Positions 18,070-28,169 are shown, numbered from the stretch's first letter. The stretch: 64,000 bases of DNA from an uncultured Clostridia bacterium (GCA_934130285.1 CAKOXT010000001.1:505521-569520), one strand, 5' to 3'. The notes: generated by a model not told the origin, from the sequence alone. Made by a program: numbers and translations.

Positions 18070-18196
18070 ACAAATTCCTCCTTTTGTACAAAAAGAGGAA
18101 ACATAATTTTAACAATTTATATAATATCGTTATATAAATTATATGTCTCCCCCTTTATTGTATTTTATTATTTAATTATTAAAATAATGTTAACTA

Positions 18197-19636
18197 TTAG
18201 TCAATTTTTAAGAATCCACCAAAAGCTTTGCTTGTTGGGTAATCTGGTAATATTTTAGATCCACCAGCAACAACAACTTCGTCTCCTGATTCTAAGTTTC
18301 CTAATTTTTTATGTTTTTCAATTCCTTCAGAAATAACTTTGTTTATATCTCCTTTGTTTTCAATATAAACTGGGAATACGTTCCATGCAATACCTAATTG
18401 ACGGAATGTTCTCTTGTTATCTGTTACAACTAAGATTGGGCAAGCTGCTCCTAATCCAGATAATCTTCTAGCTGAATCACCTGTATTTGTATAGCAAATA
18501 ATAGCATCAGCTTTGATATTTTTAGCCATAACACATACTGAATAAGCAATGTTATCTTCCATATCTTTTAATTCATAGTTATCATTTTGTTCAAATCTCT
18601 TCCAGTAATTAATTGTTGGCTCTGTTCTTCTTGCTATTTTATCCATAGTAGCAACACACTCTACTGGGAAGTCACCCATTGCACATTCTCCAGAAAGCAT
18701 AACTGCACTTGTTCTATCATAAATAGCATTTGCAACATCGTTTGCTTCTGCTCTTGTTGGTAATGGATTGTGTGTCATAGACTCTAACATTTGTGTAGCT
18801 GTTATAGCTGGTTTGTTAGCTCTATTTGATAATTTAATAAATCTTTTTTGCATAACTGGTGGTTCTGTGAAATCAGTTTCTGTTGCCATATCTCCACGAG
18901 CAATCATTTGAACATCGGCATTAGCAACGATTTCTTCCATATGCTCTAATCCTTCAAAATTTTCAACTTTAGTGATTATTTTGATGTCTTTTCCACCATT
19001 TTCATCTAATACTTTTCTTACTTGATCTATATCATCTTTACCTCTTGTGAATGACATTGCAACATAGTCATATTCATGTTCACAAGCTGCTTTTAAGTCA
19101 TTAATATCTTTTTCTTTTAATGCTGGTAATCTAACTGCTGTTCCAGGTAAGTTGATTGTTTTTCTACTTCCTAATCCATTTCCATGAACTACTGTACAGT
19201 GAATATCTTTGTCAACGATTTCGTCAACAACTAATTCTATTGCACCATCATCTATTAAAACTTTAGCTCCTGGTTTAACATCTTGATATAAGTTTTTGTA
19301 AGAAACAGATACTCTGTCTTTATCTCCAACTATATCTTCGTTAACTAATACGAATTTTTGTCCATCTTCTAACATGATTTTTTCATTTTTTCCAGTAACT
19401 AACATTCCTGTTCTTATTTCTGGTCCTTGCATATCAAGAATCATAGGAATTGGTAGGTCTAATTCTTCTCTTAATTTGATTATTGTTTCTGTTTTTTCTT
19501 TTTGTTCATCATAGCTACCATGTGAATAGTTAATTCTACAAACGTTTAATCCTGCTTTAAATAATTCAGGTAATTTGTTTTCACTAGCAGGTCCGATTGT
19601 TCCCACAATTTTAGTTTTTCTTAAATATGTTTTCAT
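18197..19636 (-). CDS. pyk: Pyruvate kinase
   Basis: The 479-residue enzyme converts PEP and ADP to pyruvate and ATP. Signatures include RKTKIVGTIGPAS, RINYSHG, LDMQGPEIRTG, the catalytic Lys region IITKVENFEGLEHMEEI, ARGDMATE and TQMLESM. It ends after the allosteric C-domain without the extra PEP-utiliser domain found in Bacillus. It is a single gene with GAAGGAG before the ATG. Confidence 0.96.
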   Translation of the reverse strand: MKTYLRKTKIVGTIGPASENKLPELFKAGLNVCRINYSHGSYDEQKEKTETIIKLREELDLPIPMILDMQGPEIRTGMLVTGKNEKIMLEDGQKFVLVNEDIVGDKDRVSVSYKNLYQDVKPGAKVLIDDGAIELVVDEIVDKDIHCTVVHGNGLGSRKTINLPGTAVRLPALKEKDINDLKAACEHEYDYVAMSFTRGKDDIDQVRKVLDENGGKDIKIITKVENFEGLEHMEEIVANADVQMIARGDMATETDFTEPPVMQKRFIKLSNRANKPAITATQMLESMTHNPLPTRAEANDVANAIYDRTSAVMLSGECAMGDFPVECVATMDKIARRTEPTINYWKRFEQNDNYELKDMEDNIAYSVCVMAKNIKADAIICYTNTGDSARRLSGLGAACPILVVTDNKRTFRQLGIAWNVFPVYIENKGDINKVISEGIEKHKKLGNLESGDEVVVAGGSKILPDYPTSKAFGGFLKID

Positions 19637-19815
19637 TTTCTATATCTCCTTCTTTTTATATATTTTTCAAATTTACCGATGTTTAGTATATCACAAAATT
19701 CTTTTTTTTCAAGTATTTTAAGCAATTTTTTGATAGTTTCATCATGTTATTATTTCTTTTTTTCAAATTCATTATTCATTTATAAATTTCTTAAATATCT
19801 TTTTATTATACATTT

Positions 19816-19981
19816 GTAAAATTATATATTAATATTTTTTCACATCTTGCTGTCGCAATCTTGATGAGCCCCGTTCTTTCAGAACTTTGGCTCATTCTTA
19901 TGTAAAGATTGCTTCAATCGCATTCGCTTCGCTCATTTGGTCGCTGCGCGATGATTCAAAAATGTTAATATATAATTTTAC
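19816..19981. repeat. 166-bp MITE-like structured repeat with 24-bp terminal inverted repeats
   Basis: This lies in the 427-bp gap between pyk and glgP. The ends 19816-19839 and 19958-19981 are inverted repeats with one mismatch in 24. The interior is clearly richer in G/C and folds into nested hairpins: GCAATCTT/AAGATTGC (19855/19905), ATGAGCC/GGCTCAT inside it, GTTCT/AGAAC at the tip, and ATCGC/GCGAT near the right end. No ORF is present. It looks like a non-autonomous element or a structured RNA. No convincing target duplication is visible. Confidence 0.6.
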
Positions 19982-20035
19982 TTGCATATTTATTTAAGTT
20001 ATAACTTTATAATTGTGTTATTAAATTATAAAAAA

Positions 20036-20057
20036 GCGATGACTAAAAAGTCATCGC
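20036..20057 (-). terminator. Terminator after glgP
   Basis: GCGATGACT/AGTCATCGC perfect stem followed by six T on the minus strand. Confidence 0.88.
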
Positions 20058-20063
20058 ATAAAT

Positions 20064-22628
20064 TTATCTTGTCATCCATTTTATCAAATTCATATTCTCA
20101 GAATCTAATAACATCTTATTCTTTGGCATAACTCTAAATGTATATCCAAAATTTCCGCCAGTTGTCAATTTTATCTTTGCAGCATATGTATAAAGATTAT
20201 CTTCTTTATCTTCATCAACCTTCTTCATTTCAGTTACACAAACATTATTTACAATACCTGTATCTAATATTTGACCATAATATACTTGAACTGCAACATT
20301 CTCTGGTTCAAAATTTGGAAGTCTAACTTTACATTTTACTTCGATAATATCTCCAGCATTCATTTTCACGTTGTCAACATTGTCCTCTTGCGTAATTTCA
20401 ATTTCATGCCATCTTTCTTTAGCAGATTTTTTCCATTTTACAAACTCATTAACATTATCTAAGTTCTTAAAGTTTTTATTATACATATCGCAAAGTGGCA
20501 TATATATTCTTTCCATGTAGTCTACTAACATTCTTGATGTACTATATTTTCCACCTGTTGTTATAATAGAATTCTTCATGTATTTTACCCAATCTTTTGA
20601 ATATCCTTTGTCATTTTGTTTGTAATATGTTGGTATAATTTTATTTTCTAATGTGCTATAAATGCTATCGCTATCACTATTATCTTGAATTTCGTAAGAA
20701 TCATATTCTGTTTCTGTTCCGATTGACCAACCATTTGTTGTGTCGTATCCTTCAGCCCACCATCCATCTAATACACTAAAGTTTACAACTCCATTTACAG
20801 AAGCCTTTTCTCCAGATGTTCCTGATGCTTCCATTGGTCTTCTTGGATTATTTAGCCATACATCAACACCACTTACTAAATATCTTGCCATTCCTATGTT
20901 ATAGTTTTCAAGTATAAATATTTTTCCTTTAAATTGTGGCATTAAAGATATTTCATGAATTTGTTTTATTAAATTTTGACCTTCAACATCTGCTGGATGT
21001 GCTTTTCCTGCAAATACTAATTGTACTGGTCTGTTTTCTTGATTTAATAATTGTGTTAATCTTTCAATGTCTCTGAATAATAATGTTGCTCTTTTGTATG
21101 TTGCAAATCTTCTTGCAAATCCAATTGTTAATGCATTTGGATTTAATTTGTTAACTACTTCATTTATATCTTCATAGCTGTATCCACTTCTCTTGTATCT
21201 TTCTGTTACATTCTTTTTGATAAGATTCATTAATTTTTCTTTTCTTTTTAAGTGTTCATTCCATAATTTTTCATCTGGAATAGTATTAATTTTCTTCCAA
21301 ATGTTATCATCTTGAATATTATCTTGCCAATATGGTATTAGATATTGGTTATATAATTCTTTTAAATTAGGAGCAAGCCATGAACATGTGTGAATTCCGT
21401 TTGTTACATATGTAATTGGAGATTCATTTGCAGCTATATCTGGCCATACTTCTGAGAATAATTCTCTTGAAACAGCACCATGAAGTTTACTAACTCCATT
21501 TCTCTTTCCTGCTATTCTTAATGCTAAAATTCCCATATTGAATCCTGGCTCTAAGTTAACAGTTTCTTTCATTCCTAATTTCATAAATTCATCTCTTGAA
21601 ATACCAAAATCGTCCCACATTCCTGCGAAATATTTGTCTATTAGTCCTAAATCAAATATATCGTTTCCTGCTGGTACTGGTGTATGTGTTGTAAATGCTG
21701 TTTGAGATGTTACAATCTCTTTTGCAATTTGGAATGCTACTTCTTTTTCTTTCATTGTATTCTTTATTAATTGAAGTGTTAAGAATGATGAATGTCCTTC
21801 ATTCATGTGGTATACAGTTGGTTTTAATCCTAATTGTTTTAGTAATTCAACTCCTGCCATTCCTAAGACAATCTCTTGTCTTATTCTCATTTCTTTATCT
21901 CCACCATAAAGTTTCATTGTTATATTTTTGAATTCTTCTATGTTTTTATCTATATCTGAATCCATTAAGTATAAACTAACTCTACCAACTTGGATTTTCC
22001 AAACTTTTAAATATAGTGTGTTTCCTAACATAGGAAATTCTAATATCATATCTTGGTCATCAGCTGTTTTTACAGGATTAATTGGTAAGTTATATAAATC
22101 TATATTATTGTATTCTGATTCTTGTTGACCATATCCATTTATTTTTTGATTAAAATATCCGTTTTTATATAATAATCCAACAGCTACTAATGGTATTCCT
22201 AAATCACTAGCTGATTTCAAATGATCTCCAGATAATATTCCTAATCCACCTGAATATATTGGTAAGATTTCATCTAATCCATATTCAGCTGAAAAATATG
22301 CTATTAAATCTTGTTTGTTGTTAGGATATTTTTTTGCAAACCATGTATCTTTACTGTATATGTAGTTTTCATAGTATCCAACTACTTGATCATATAGTTT
22401 TAAAATCTCCTCATTTTTTGCTGCTTTTTCTATTTTTTCTTGTGCAACAAGTTTTAAAAATTTTGTAGGATTTTTATCTATTCTTTCCCACAAATCTGGA
22501 TCAATCATTTTAAATATCTTTAAAAATTCTGTATTCCAAGACCACCATAAATTGTTTGCTATTTCTGTTAATTTCTTTAATTCTTTTGGTAATTGTGGAA
22601 CAACTGTAATTCTATTAAAAATATACAT
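20064..22628 (-). CDS. glgP: Alpha-glucan (glycogen) phosphorylase, GT35
   Basis: The start is placed at the ATG at 22628, which follows AAAGGAGG by a normal spacer; an upstream in-frame ATG at 22679 has none. The 854-residue protein begins with a DUF3417-type segment (ANNLWWSWN). It has AEYGLDEILPIYSGGLGILSGDHLKSASDLG, HMNEGHSSFL, and the PLP lysine in EASGTSGEKASVNG, where most relatives read GTGNMK/GTSGMK. It releases glucose-1-phosphate from glycogen. A C-terminal beta-rich extension of about 120 residues is present. Confidence 0.93.
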   Translation of the reverse strand: MYIFNRITVVPQLPKELKKLTEIANNLWWSWNTEFLKIFKMIDPDLWERIDKNPTKFLKLVAQEKIEKAAKNEEILKLYDQVVGYYENYIYSKDTWFAKKYPNNKQDLIAYFSAEYGLDEILPIYSGGLGILSGDHLKSASDLGIPLVAVGLLYKNGYFNQKINGYGQQESEYNNIDLYNLPINPVKTADDQDMILEFPMLGNTLYLKVWKIQVGRVSLYLMDSDIDKNIEEFKNITMKLYGGDKEMRIRQEIVLGMAGVELLKQLGLKPTVYHMNEGHSSFLTLQLIKNTMKEKEVAFQIAKEIVTSQTAFTTHTPVPAGNDIFDLGLIDKYFAGMWDDFGISRDEFMKLGMKETVNLEPGFNMGILALRIAGKRNGVSKLHGAVSRELFSEVWPDIAANESPITYVTNGIHTCSWLAPNLKELYNQYLIPYWQDNIQDDNIWKKINTIPDEKLWNEHLKRKEKLMNLIKKNVTERYKRSGYSYEDINEVVNKLNPNALTIGFARRFATYKRATLLFRDIERLTQLLNQENRPVQLVFAGKAHPADVEGQNLIKQIHEISLMPQFKGKIFILENYNIGMARYLVSGVDVWLNNPRRPMEASGTSGEKASVNGVVNFSVLDGWWAEGYDTTNGWSIGTETEYDSYEIQDNSDSDSIYSTLENKIIPTYYKQNDKGYSKDWVKYMKNSIITTGGKYSTSRMLVDYMERIYMPLCDMYNKNFKNLDNVNEFVKWKKSAKERWHEIEITQEDNVDNVKMNAGDIIEVKCKVRLPNFEPENVAVQVYYGQILDTGIVNNVCVTEMKKVDEDKEDNLYTYAAKIKLTTGGNFGYTFRVMPKNKMLLDSENMNLIKWMTR

Positions 22629-22883
22629 TTTTTCCTCCTTTGTACATTCCGGATTTCTTTTGTAATCTCCTTTTTTCAATATATTAATTATCTATTAAAA
22701 TATAATTTTTGTCAAATATTTTGCAATACTTTTTTGCTTATTTTTTCTTTACATTTATTTCTTTTATATTACATTTTTCTTACATTAATCTTATTCTTTT
22801 ATTTAATTGTTATAATTTATTTAGGTCAAATTTTATTAGAGCGTGTACTATTTTTATAATTTATTCAACAGGAGGGTTTTACT

Positions 22884-23534
22884 ATGAAAAGAGAAAATAT
22901 GAAAAAAATAAGAACAGCGCGGAGACGTACACTTCGTACTTGTCTTCTGATTGCTACACTTGTTGCAATCATTTTTGGAACGGCTAGTGTTGCTAGTCTT
23001 GGAGGTAAAATAACATGGACACAGATCAGAATGGGTTATTACTATTCTGAAATACAGGATTTGGAATCTGAGCGTGCATCTTCGCAGGCTGAAGCTCTAA
23101 ATCTTGTTGGAGAAGCTAGAAGAGCTTATCAGAATCAGGCAGATTCCTGTGTTGAACGTTCTGACGCTTTGTCAACATTAAGAAAAGAATTACATAACAG
23201 TAGTGATCCTGTCGTAGCTTTTGCTGCAAAAGATTACTTCGAGTTTAAGATTTTTTTGCTTGGTGTAGGCATTTTGTTAGGATGGGCACTTCTGCTTCGT
23301 ATAATCTTTCGGCACATGGCTGAAATTGTTATTGCAGAAGAGAAAATTTTTTCTTTTGCTTTATCTGTATTCTTTGCAATTTCTGCGTTTGTTTGTTATC
23401 AGCTTTCTCGCTTATTTAGAACTTGCTCTATTATCTTTGTACCCGCGAGAAAAAAGAAAAACAAAAAGGCTAGAGTTGCAAAAGCTATACCTGACAGCAA
23501 TGTCGTTCCATTTAGGGGAAGAAGAATTGGTTAA
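22884..23534 (+). CDS. Orphan membrane protein, unknown, atypical composition
   Basis: I recognise no family for this 216-residue protein. It has a basic N-terminus (Arg-rich to residue 18), a membrane segment at about 19-41, a helical acidic linker of some 85 residues (SEIQDLESERASSQAEALN), then two hydrophobic segments at about 123-140 and 155-175, and a basic tail (RKKKNKKARVAKA). Codon use is unlike the neighbours, with many CGT, CAG, CTT/CTC and GCA codons. It has CAGGAGGG before the ATG and its own terminator, so it is a self-contained single-gene unit, perhaps transferred. Confidence 0.75.
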   Translation: MKRENMKKIRTARRRTLRTCLLIATLVAIIFGTASVASLGGKITWTQIRMGYYYSEIQDLESERASSQAEALNLVGEARRAYQNQADSCVERSDALSTLRKELHNSSDPVVAFAAKDYFEFKIFLLGVGILLGWALLLRIIFRHMAEIVIAEEKIFSFALSVFFAISAFVCYQLSRLFRTCSIIFVPARKKKNKKARVAKAIPDSNVVPFRGRRIG

Positions 23535-23547
23535 TTCCATTTTTTAA

Positions 23548-23571
23548 GAGGTGTCTTGTCAAAGACACCTC
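23548..23571 (+). terminator. Terminator after the orphan membrane gene
   Basis: GAGGTGTCTT and AAGACACCTC form a tight stem followed by a T-rich tail. Confidence 0.85.
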
Positions 23572-23580
23572 CTTCTCTTT

Positions 23581-24600
23581 TTATTTAAAATAATTTTTTA
23601 TATTTCCTTTTCCATCGTTGTAGTTTACTTCGATTATTCCGCCTGATAATATTGACATTTGTGGCGCTACATGTCCTACATCTGCATCATATACCACTGG
23701 AATATTTAAATCTCTTAATGCTTCTTTTATTGTTTCATCGTATGTAACTCCATAATCTTCTCTTATCATTAAAGGTCTGCCTAGTATTATACCTTTGCAG
23801 TGTTCAAAATACCCTGCGTTTTTTAGTTGCCATAAGTGTAAAAATACTTGTGGAGTTGACATTTCAAACACTTCAAGGAACCACACAATTCCATCCTCTT
23901 TGTATTTTTCTATGTATTCTTTTACTTTATCAAATTTTGTTCCAATTAAATTAATAATTACGTCTAAGCATCCGCCTATTGCTCTTCCTTTAAAAGATAT
24001 TTCTTTTTCATTATTAAGGCTTTTCCATAATATTTTGTTTTGTAAGTCATATTCTTCATAAGGATCTTCTCTATCTTTCCATTCTGTTGTTTCACACTTT
24101 TCAAAGCTCTCTTGCACTATTTCGTGGCCTTCCATTATTTTTATAGAATCTTTTAATGATCTATGTAATTTTCGCATTCCAAAATCTTTTACTGTTGGCC
24201 CATATATGCAAGCTGTATCTAATAGTGTTGGAATTAAAAATGTTAATACTGTATTATCTGAATATCCTTGAAACCATTTTGGTTCATATTTTTTTAAGTC
24301 TTCCCAGTCAATGTAATCCAGCATTTCTGTAAGGTAATCTCCTCCTCCAGCTGATATAATTGCTCTTACATCTTCATTTTTCCATAGCTGCATAAACTGT
24401 TCTGTTCTTTCTTTAGCTGATGAACTTCTTCCTTTTTCTTCTGTTCTAACATTTTGAGTTTCAATAACCTTGTATCCCATATCTTCTATGTTTTTAATTG
24501 CATTATCTAATCGAGGTTGGTCTACTTCTTTTGTTATTCCTCCAGATGGTGCAGTTATACCTATGTATTTTCCTTGCTCTATTTTTTTAGGATATTTCAT
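23581..24600 (-). CDS. S66-family LD-carboxypeptidase-like protein
   Basis: The start is set at the ATG at 24600 (AAAGGAA site); the longer frame starts in non-coding sequence. The 339-residue protein has the S66 fold: IGITAPSGG, AIISAGGGDYLTEMLDYID, FQGYSDNT, and C-terminal GRAIGGCLDVI and IVWFLEVFEMSTP with the catalytic Glu region. S66 enzymes cleave L,D-peptide bonds of muropeptides or, as MccF, acyl-sulfamoyl antibiotics. The position normally holding the nucleophile Ser appears to be Leu/Thr here, so activity is uncertain. Confidence 0.82.
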   Translation of the reverse strand: MKYPKKIEQGKYIGITAPSGGITKEVDQPRLDNAIKNIEDMGYKVIETQNVRTEEKGRSSSAKERTEQFMQLWKNEDVRAIISAGGGDYLTEMLDYIDWEDLKKYEPKWFQGYSDNTVLTFLIPTLLDTACIYGPTVKDFGMRKLHRSLKDSIKIMEGHEIVQESFEKCETTEWKDREDPYEEYDLQNKILWKSLNNEKEISFKGRAIGGCLDVIINLIGTKFDKVKEYIEKYKEDGIVWFLEVFEMSTPQVFLHLWQLKNAGYFEHCKGIILGRPLMIREDYGVTYDETIKEALRDLNIPVVYDADVGHVAPQMSILSGGIIEVNYNDGKGNIKNYFK

Positions 24601-24745
24601 ACGTGTATTCCTTTCCTTATATATTTTCAAAGCCATTATACTATATAAAAAAATTAAAGTCATTAAGTATTTTCATCAAATCTTTTTCATTATGCTTCTA
24701 ATAATCAAAGATTTCTTTAATTTACTTAATGACTTTTTATTAATA

Positions 24746-25318
24746 TTACCAAAATTTCAAAATATTTAAATGTTCTAATAAAATTTTAATTCCAAGGAAA
24801 ATTAAAATTGCTCCACCAAATAATTCTGCTTTGTTTTCATATCTATCTCCGAAAACGTTTCCAACTTTAGTTCCTATTATGGATAATACAAATGTTATTA
24901 TACCTATTAATGTTATTGCTAAAATTAAGTTTACATTTAAAAATGCTAATGTTATTCCAACTGCTAATGCATCAATACTTGTTGCAATAGCTAACACTAT
25001 CATTGTTTTGAATCCTACATTGTCATTGCAATTTTCACTGCTTTCTTCACTAAAAGCTTCTTTTATCATGTTTCCACCAATTATACTTAATAAAATAAAT
25101 GCAACCCAATGATCTATACTTGTTACAAAGCTTTCAAATCCTTTACTTAAGAAGTATCCTATTGTTGGCATTAGTGCTTGAAAACCTCCAAAATATAAAC
25201 CAATTATTATAGCTTTTTTCCAATTCATTTTTTTCATTGATAGACCTTTGCATATTGATACAGCAAAAGCATCCATTGCTAGACCTAGACTTAATACTAT
25301 TAATTCTGTTATTCCCAC
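24746..25318 (-). CDS. mntP: Manganese efflux pump, MntP family
   Basis: The 190-residue protein has six membrane helices arranged as two repeats with the paired acidic motifs LGLAMDAFAVSI and ATSIDALAVGI, diagnostic for MntP. It exports Mn2+ across the inner membrane. Translation starts at GTG (25318) seven bases after AAGGAG. I looked for a yybP-ykoY Mn riboswitch in the short leader and saw none. Confidence 0.92.
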   Translation of the reverse strand: MGITELIVLSLGLAMDAFAVSICKGLSMKKMNWKKAIIIGLYFGGFQALMPTIGYFLSKGFESFVTSIDHWVAFILLSIIGGNMIKEAFSEESSENCNDNVGFKTMIVLAIATSIDALAVGITLAFLNVNLILAITLIGIITFVLSIIGTKVGNVFGDRYENKAELFGGAILIFLGIKILLEHLNILKFW

Positions 25319-25390
25319 ATTAATTCTCCTTTACTTACATTCTATGTTTCATTACTTTTAAGCAGAACAATATAGCATAGACAAAAAAGA

Positions 25391-25419
25391 ACTTATCTGC
25401 ATTTTTTGTGCAGATAAGT
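25391..25419 (-). terminator. Terminator after pepV
   Basis: ACTTATCTGCA/TGCAGATAAGT perfect 11-bp stem followed by a T-run on the minus strand. Confidence 0.88.
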
Positions 25420-25540
25420 CTCATTATTTAAAATATATCCAGATTTTTATTATCATTATGTTGAACATATTACATATTTCTATGCTAATTACTCCCTCAT
25501 CGTTTTTTATTATAACAATTATATATAATTAGGTAAATTA

Positions 25541-26917
25541 CTATTTGGCTAGTTCAAAAATTGCTAGTGCATACATATTGCAAGCATCCATAAGATTCTT
25601 TTTGCTTATATATTCATCAACTTGATGACACATATCTGGTTCACCTTGTCTCATCGCTCCAAAGGAAACGCAATTTTGGAATGCTCTAGCAAATGTTGCT
25701 CCTCCTATTGCAATTGGTGTTTTGTGTTCTCCTGTATATTCGTTGTATATTTTACAAAGTTTTTGAACTAGTTCGTTGTCTTTTGGAATGTATAGGGCTT
25801 CTTTTTCTCCGGCAAATTTAACTTCTAATCCATCAAATGCTTTTTCTATTTTATCTTTTATTTCTTCTAAGTCCACATCTCCTGGAATACGTAAATTCAT
25901 TCCTGCTTGTATTTTTCCGTCTTTTAATTCTAATCTAGCTAAATTTAATGTCAAATCTCCTAGTTCTTCGTTATCATGTTTTATTCCTAAACTTTCACCA
26001 TTAGTTTCATTTCTAATATTATTTGCTAAAAGTCGTAGTAATCTTTCTTCCACATCAAATCTATTAAACATTTCATTTAGTAGCATTACCATTGCAGATA
26101 CTGCATTTTTTCCTAATTCAGGATGTGCAGCATGTGCTTGGATTCCTGTTGTTTCAATATAAAATTCATTTTGCATTTTTGTGAAAGCAATATCTTCTGA
26201 AACTTTACTTAATAAAAATGCTTTTACTTCTTCTTCAATTTTAGAGTCAACTTCAATTTTAGCAGAGCAATATTTGGGAACTACATTTATTCTATTATTT
26301 TTGCAATCAATATCTTTTATTTTTATTTTATAATCTTCAATATAAGTTTCAGAAATATATGATGTTAATAACGCTTTTTCTGCATAAATACAAGGAAAAT
26401 CAGCATCAGGACTAAATCCAACTGTTGGTTGTTCTTCATGTTCTTTATAATAATTGATGCATCTCCAATCATTCTCCTCATTTAAGCCAATAATTAGCCT
26501 AACTCTTTTATGTACTACTGTTTTCTCCATAACAGCTTTCATCGCATATAAACTAGCTATCATAGGTCCTTTATCATCAATAGTTCCTCTTCCATATAAT
26601 TTTCCATTTTCTATTGTAAGTTCAAATGGTGGATGTTGCCAACCTTCTCCTTCTGGAACTACATCAAGATGTCCTACTATTCCAACTAATTCGTCACCTT
26701 CTCCAAACTCTATGTATCCACAATGTTTGTCTATATTTTTTGTTCTAAATCCCATTCTTTTTCCTATTTCTAAAAATGTATTTAGAGCGTTATCTATATT
26801 TTTTCCAAAAGGATACTCTGGATTATCATACCCTTCTAATTTACTTGGAATACGTATCATTGTTTCCAAATCATTTATTAATTCATTTTCATGAGAATCA
26901 ATATATTCTTTAAACAT
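25541..26917 (-). CDS. pepV: Dipeptidase PepV, M20 family
   Basis: The start is at 26917, where AAGGAG precedes ATG and the first bases overlap the end of the upstream gene; the open frame upstream is unlikely to be translated. The 458-residue enzyme has GHLDVVPEGEGW (metal His/Asp), GRGTIDDKGP (bridging Asp) and LNEENDW (catalytic and metal Glu). It also has a lid domain with AHAAHPELGKNA. PepV cleaves dipeptides with two Zn2+ in the cytoplasm. Translational coupling to the GltD-like gene is likely. Confidence 0.9.
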   Translation of the reverse strand: MFKEYIDSHENELINDLETMIRIPSKLEGYDNPEYPFGKNIDNALNTFLEIGKRMGFRTKNIDKHCGYIEFGEGDELVGIVGHLDVVPEGEGWQHPPFELTIENGKLYGRGTIDDKGPMIASLYAMKAVMEKTVVHKRVRLIIGLNEENDWRCINYYKEHEEQPTVGFSPDADFPCIYAEKALLTSYISETYIEDYKIKIKDIDCKNNRINVVPKYCSAKIEVDSKIEEEVKAFLLSKVSEDIAFTKMQNEFYIETTGIQAHAAHPELGKNAVSAMVMLLNEMFNRFDVEERLLRLLANNIRNETNGESLGIKHDNEELGDLTLNLARLELKDGKIQAGMNLRIPGDVDLEEIKDKIEKAFDGLEVKFAGEKEALYIPKDNELVQKLCKIYNEYTGEHKTPIAIGGATFARAFQNCVSFGAMRQGEPDMCHQVDEYISKKNLMDACNMYALAIFELAK

Positions 26918-28169
26918 TCTTATCTCCTTTTTCCAAAATCTCCATAATTGAATTTGCTGCTTTTTTTGCACTTCCTAATGCTCTGCATACTGTTGACTTT
27001 GTTTCTGATAGATCTCCTCCTGCATAAACACCCTCTATATTTGTTTTTCCTTTTTCGTCTATATCTATTAGCCCTCTTTCATTATATGCTAATCCTTCTT
27101 TTTCTAGAACTTCTTTATTAGGTTTTAATCCAATTGCAAACACTACGCTGTCAGCCTTAAATTCAAATTCTGTATTAGGCATATCTATTGCTTTTCCATC
27201 TATAACTTGTGTTTTAATGCATTCCACATTTTCAATTTTTCCATCTTTTCCATTTGCTTTTATTACTCTAGTTGTGAATACAGGATTTACTCCATCTTGT
27301 ATTGCTTCTTCTAATTCGATTTTTCTTGCTGGCATGTGTTCAGTATCTCTTCTATATAATATATTAGACGTCTTCGCTCCCATTTTTAGTGCTGCTCTTG
27401 CTGAATCCATTGCCACATTTCCCCCACCTATTATTACTACATTTCCTAGGTTTGGAATAAAATTATTTCTATTATAAGCCTTTAAAAAATATTCTGAATC
27501 ATATATTTGTTCAAAATTTCCTAAATCATATTTGCTTGGTGATTCTGCGCCTATTCCTAAAAATACACAGTCAAATTTTTCTTTAAGTTCCTTAATATGA
27601 ATATTTTCTCCAAGTTCTTTTTCTGTTTCAAAATTAACTCCAAGCTCTTTTAACATATTTATGATTTCTTCTAAAAATTCTTTGTTTAATCTAAAATCAG
27701 GTATACCATATCTTAAAATACCACCAAGTTCTTTCTCTTTTTCATATATTGTTACTTGATATCCATTTTTTCTTAATTCATATGCACATTCTAATCCTGC
27801 TGGTCCTGAACCTATTACTGCAATCTTGCTTTGCTTTTCTTTTGATTTCTCTACATTAACTTTTTTATTATTTTTTCTAGCCCAATCGTTTACATATCTT
27901 TCTAGTGTTCCAATTTGTGTTGGTGTTTGTTTTATTCCTCTAACACATGAACCTTCGCATTGTTCTTCTTGCGGGCAAATTATACTACATATATGTGAAA
28001 ATATATTATTTTCTCTTAATATTTCATATGCTTTTTCTAAATTATTATCAACTATTTCTGATATAAATTCAGGAATATTTGTATGCATTGGACATGCTTT
28101 TGAACATGGTTTCATTTTGCATTTTAAGCAATATTGTGCTTTTTCTTTTATATTTTCTTCAATCTCCAT
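26910..28169 (-). CDS. Glutamate synthase beta subunit-like NAD(P)H oxidoreductase
   Basis: The 419-residue protein resembles GltD and related flavoprotein subunits. Residues 14-50 form an Fe-S domain (CLKCKMKPCSKACPMHTNIPEF, later CPQEEQCEGSC). An FAD-binding GSGPAGLECAYEL follows, then NAD(P)-binding GGGNVAMDSARAALKMGA, and a closing GVYAGGDL. It moves electrons from NAD(P)H to a partner such as GltB or NfnB. No large subunit is nearby, so the partner and name stay open. It overlaps pepV by eight bases. Confidence 0.88.
   Translation of the reverse strand: MEIEENIKEKAQYCLKCKMKPCSKACPMHTNIPEFISEIVDNNLEKAYEILRENNIFSHICSIICPQEEQCEGSCVRGIKQTPTQIGTLERYVNDWARKNNKKVNVEKSKEKQSKIAVIGSGPAGLECAYELRKNGYQVTIYEKEKELGGILRYGIPDFRLNKEFLEEIINMLKELGVNFETEKELGENIHIKELKEKFDCVFLGIGAESPSKYDLGNFEQIYDSEYFLKAYNRNNFIPNLGNVVIIGGGNVAMDSARAALKMGAKTSNILYRRDTEHMPARKIELEEAIQDGVNPVFTTRVIKANGKDGKIENVECIKTQVIDGKAIDMPNTEFEFKADSVVFAIGLKPNKEVLEKEGLAYNERGLIDIDEKGKTNIEGVYAGGDLSETKSTVCRALGSAKKAANSIMEILEKGDKNV

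Noticed and set aside
25319..25390. Manganese riboswitch (yybP-ykoY) before mntP
   Set aside because: The leader is short and AT-rich, and I see none of the conserved paired elements.
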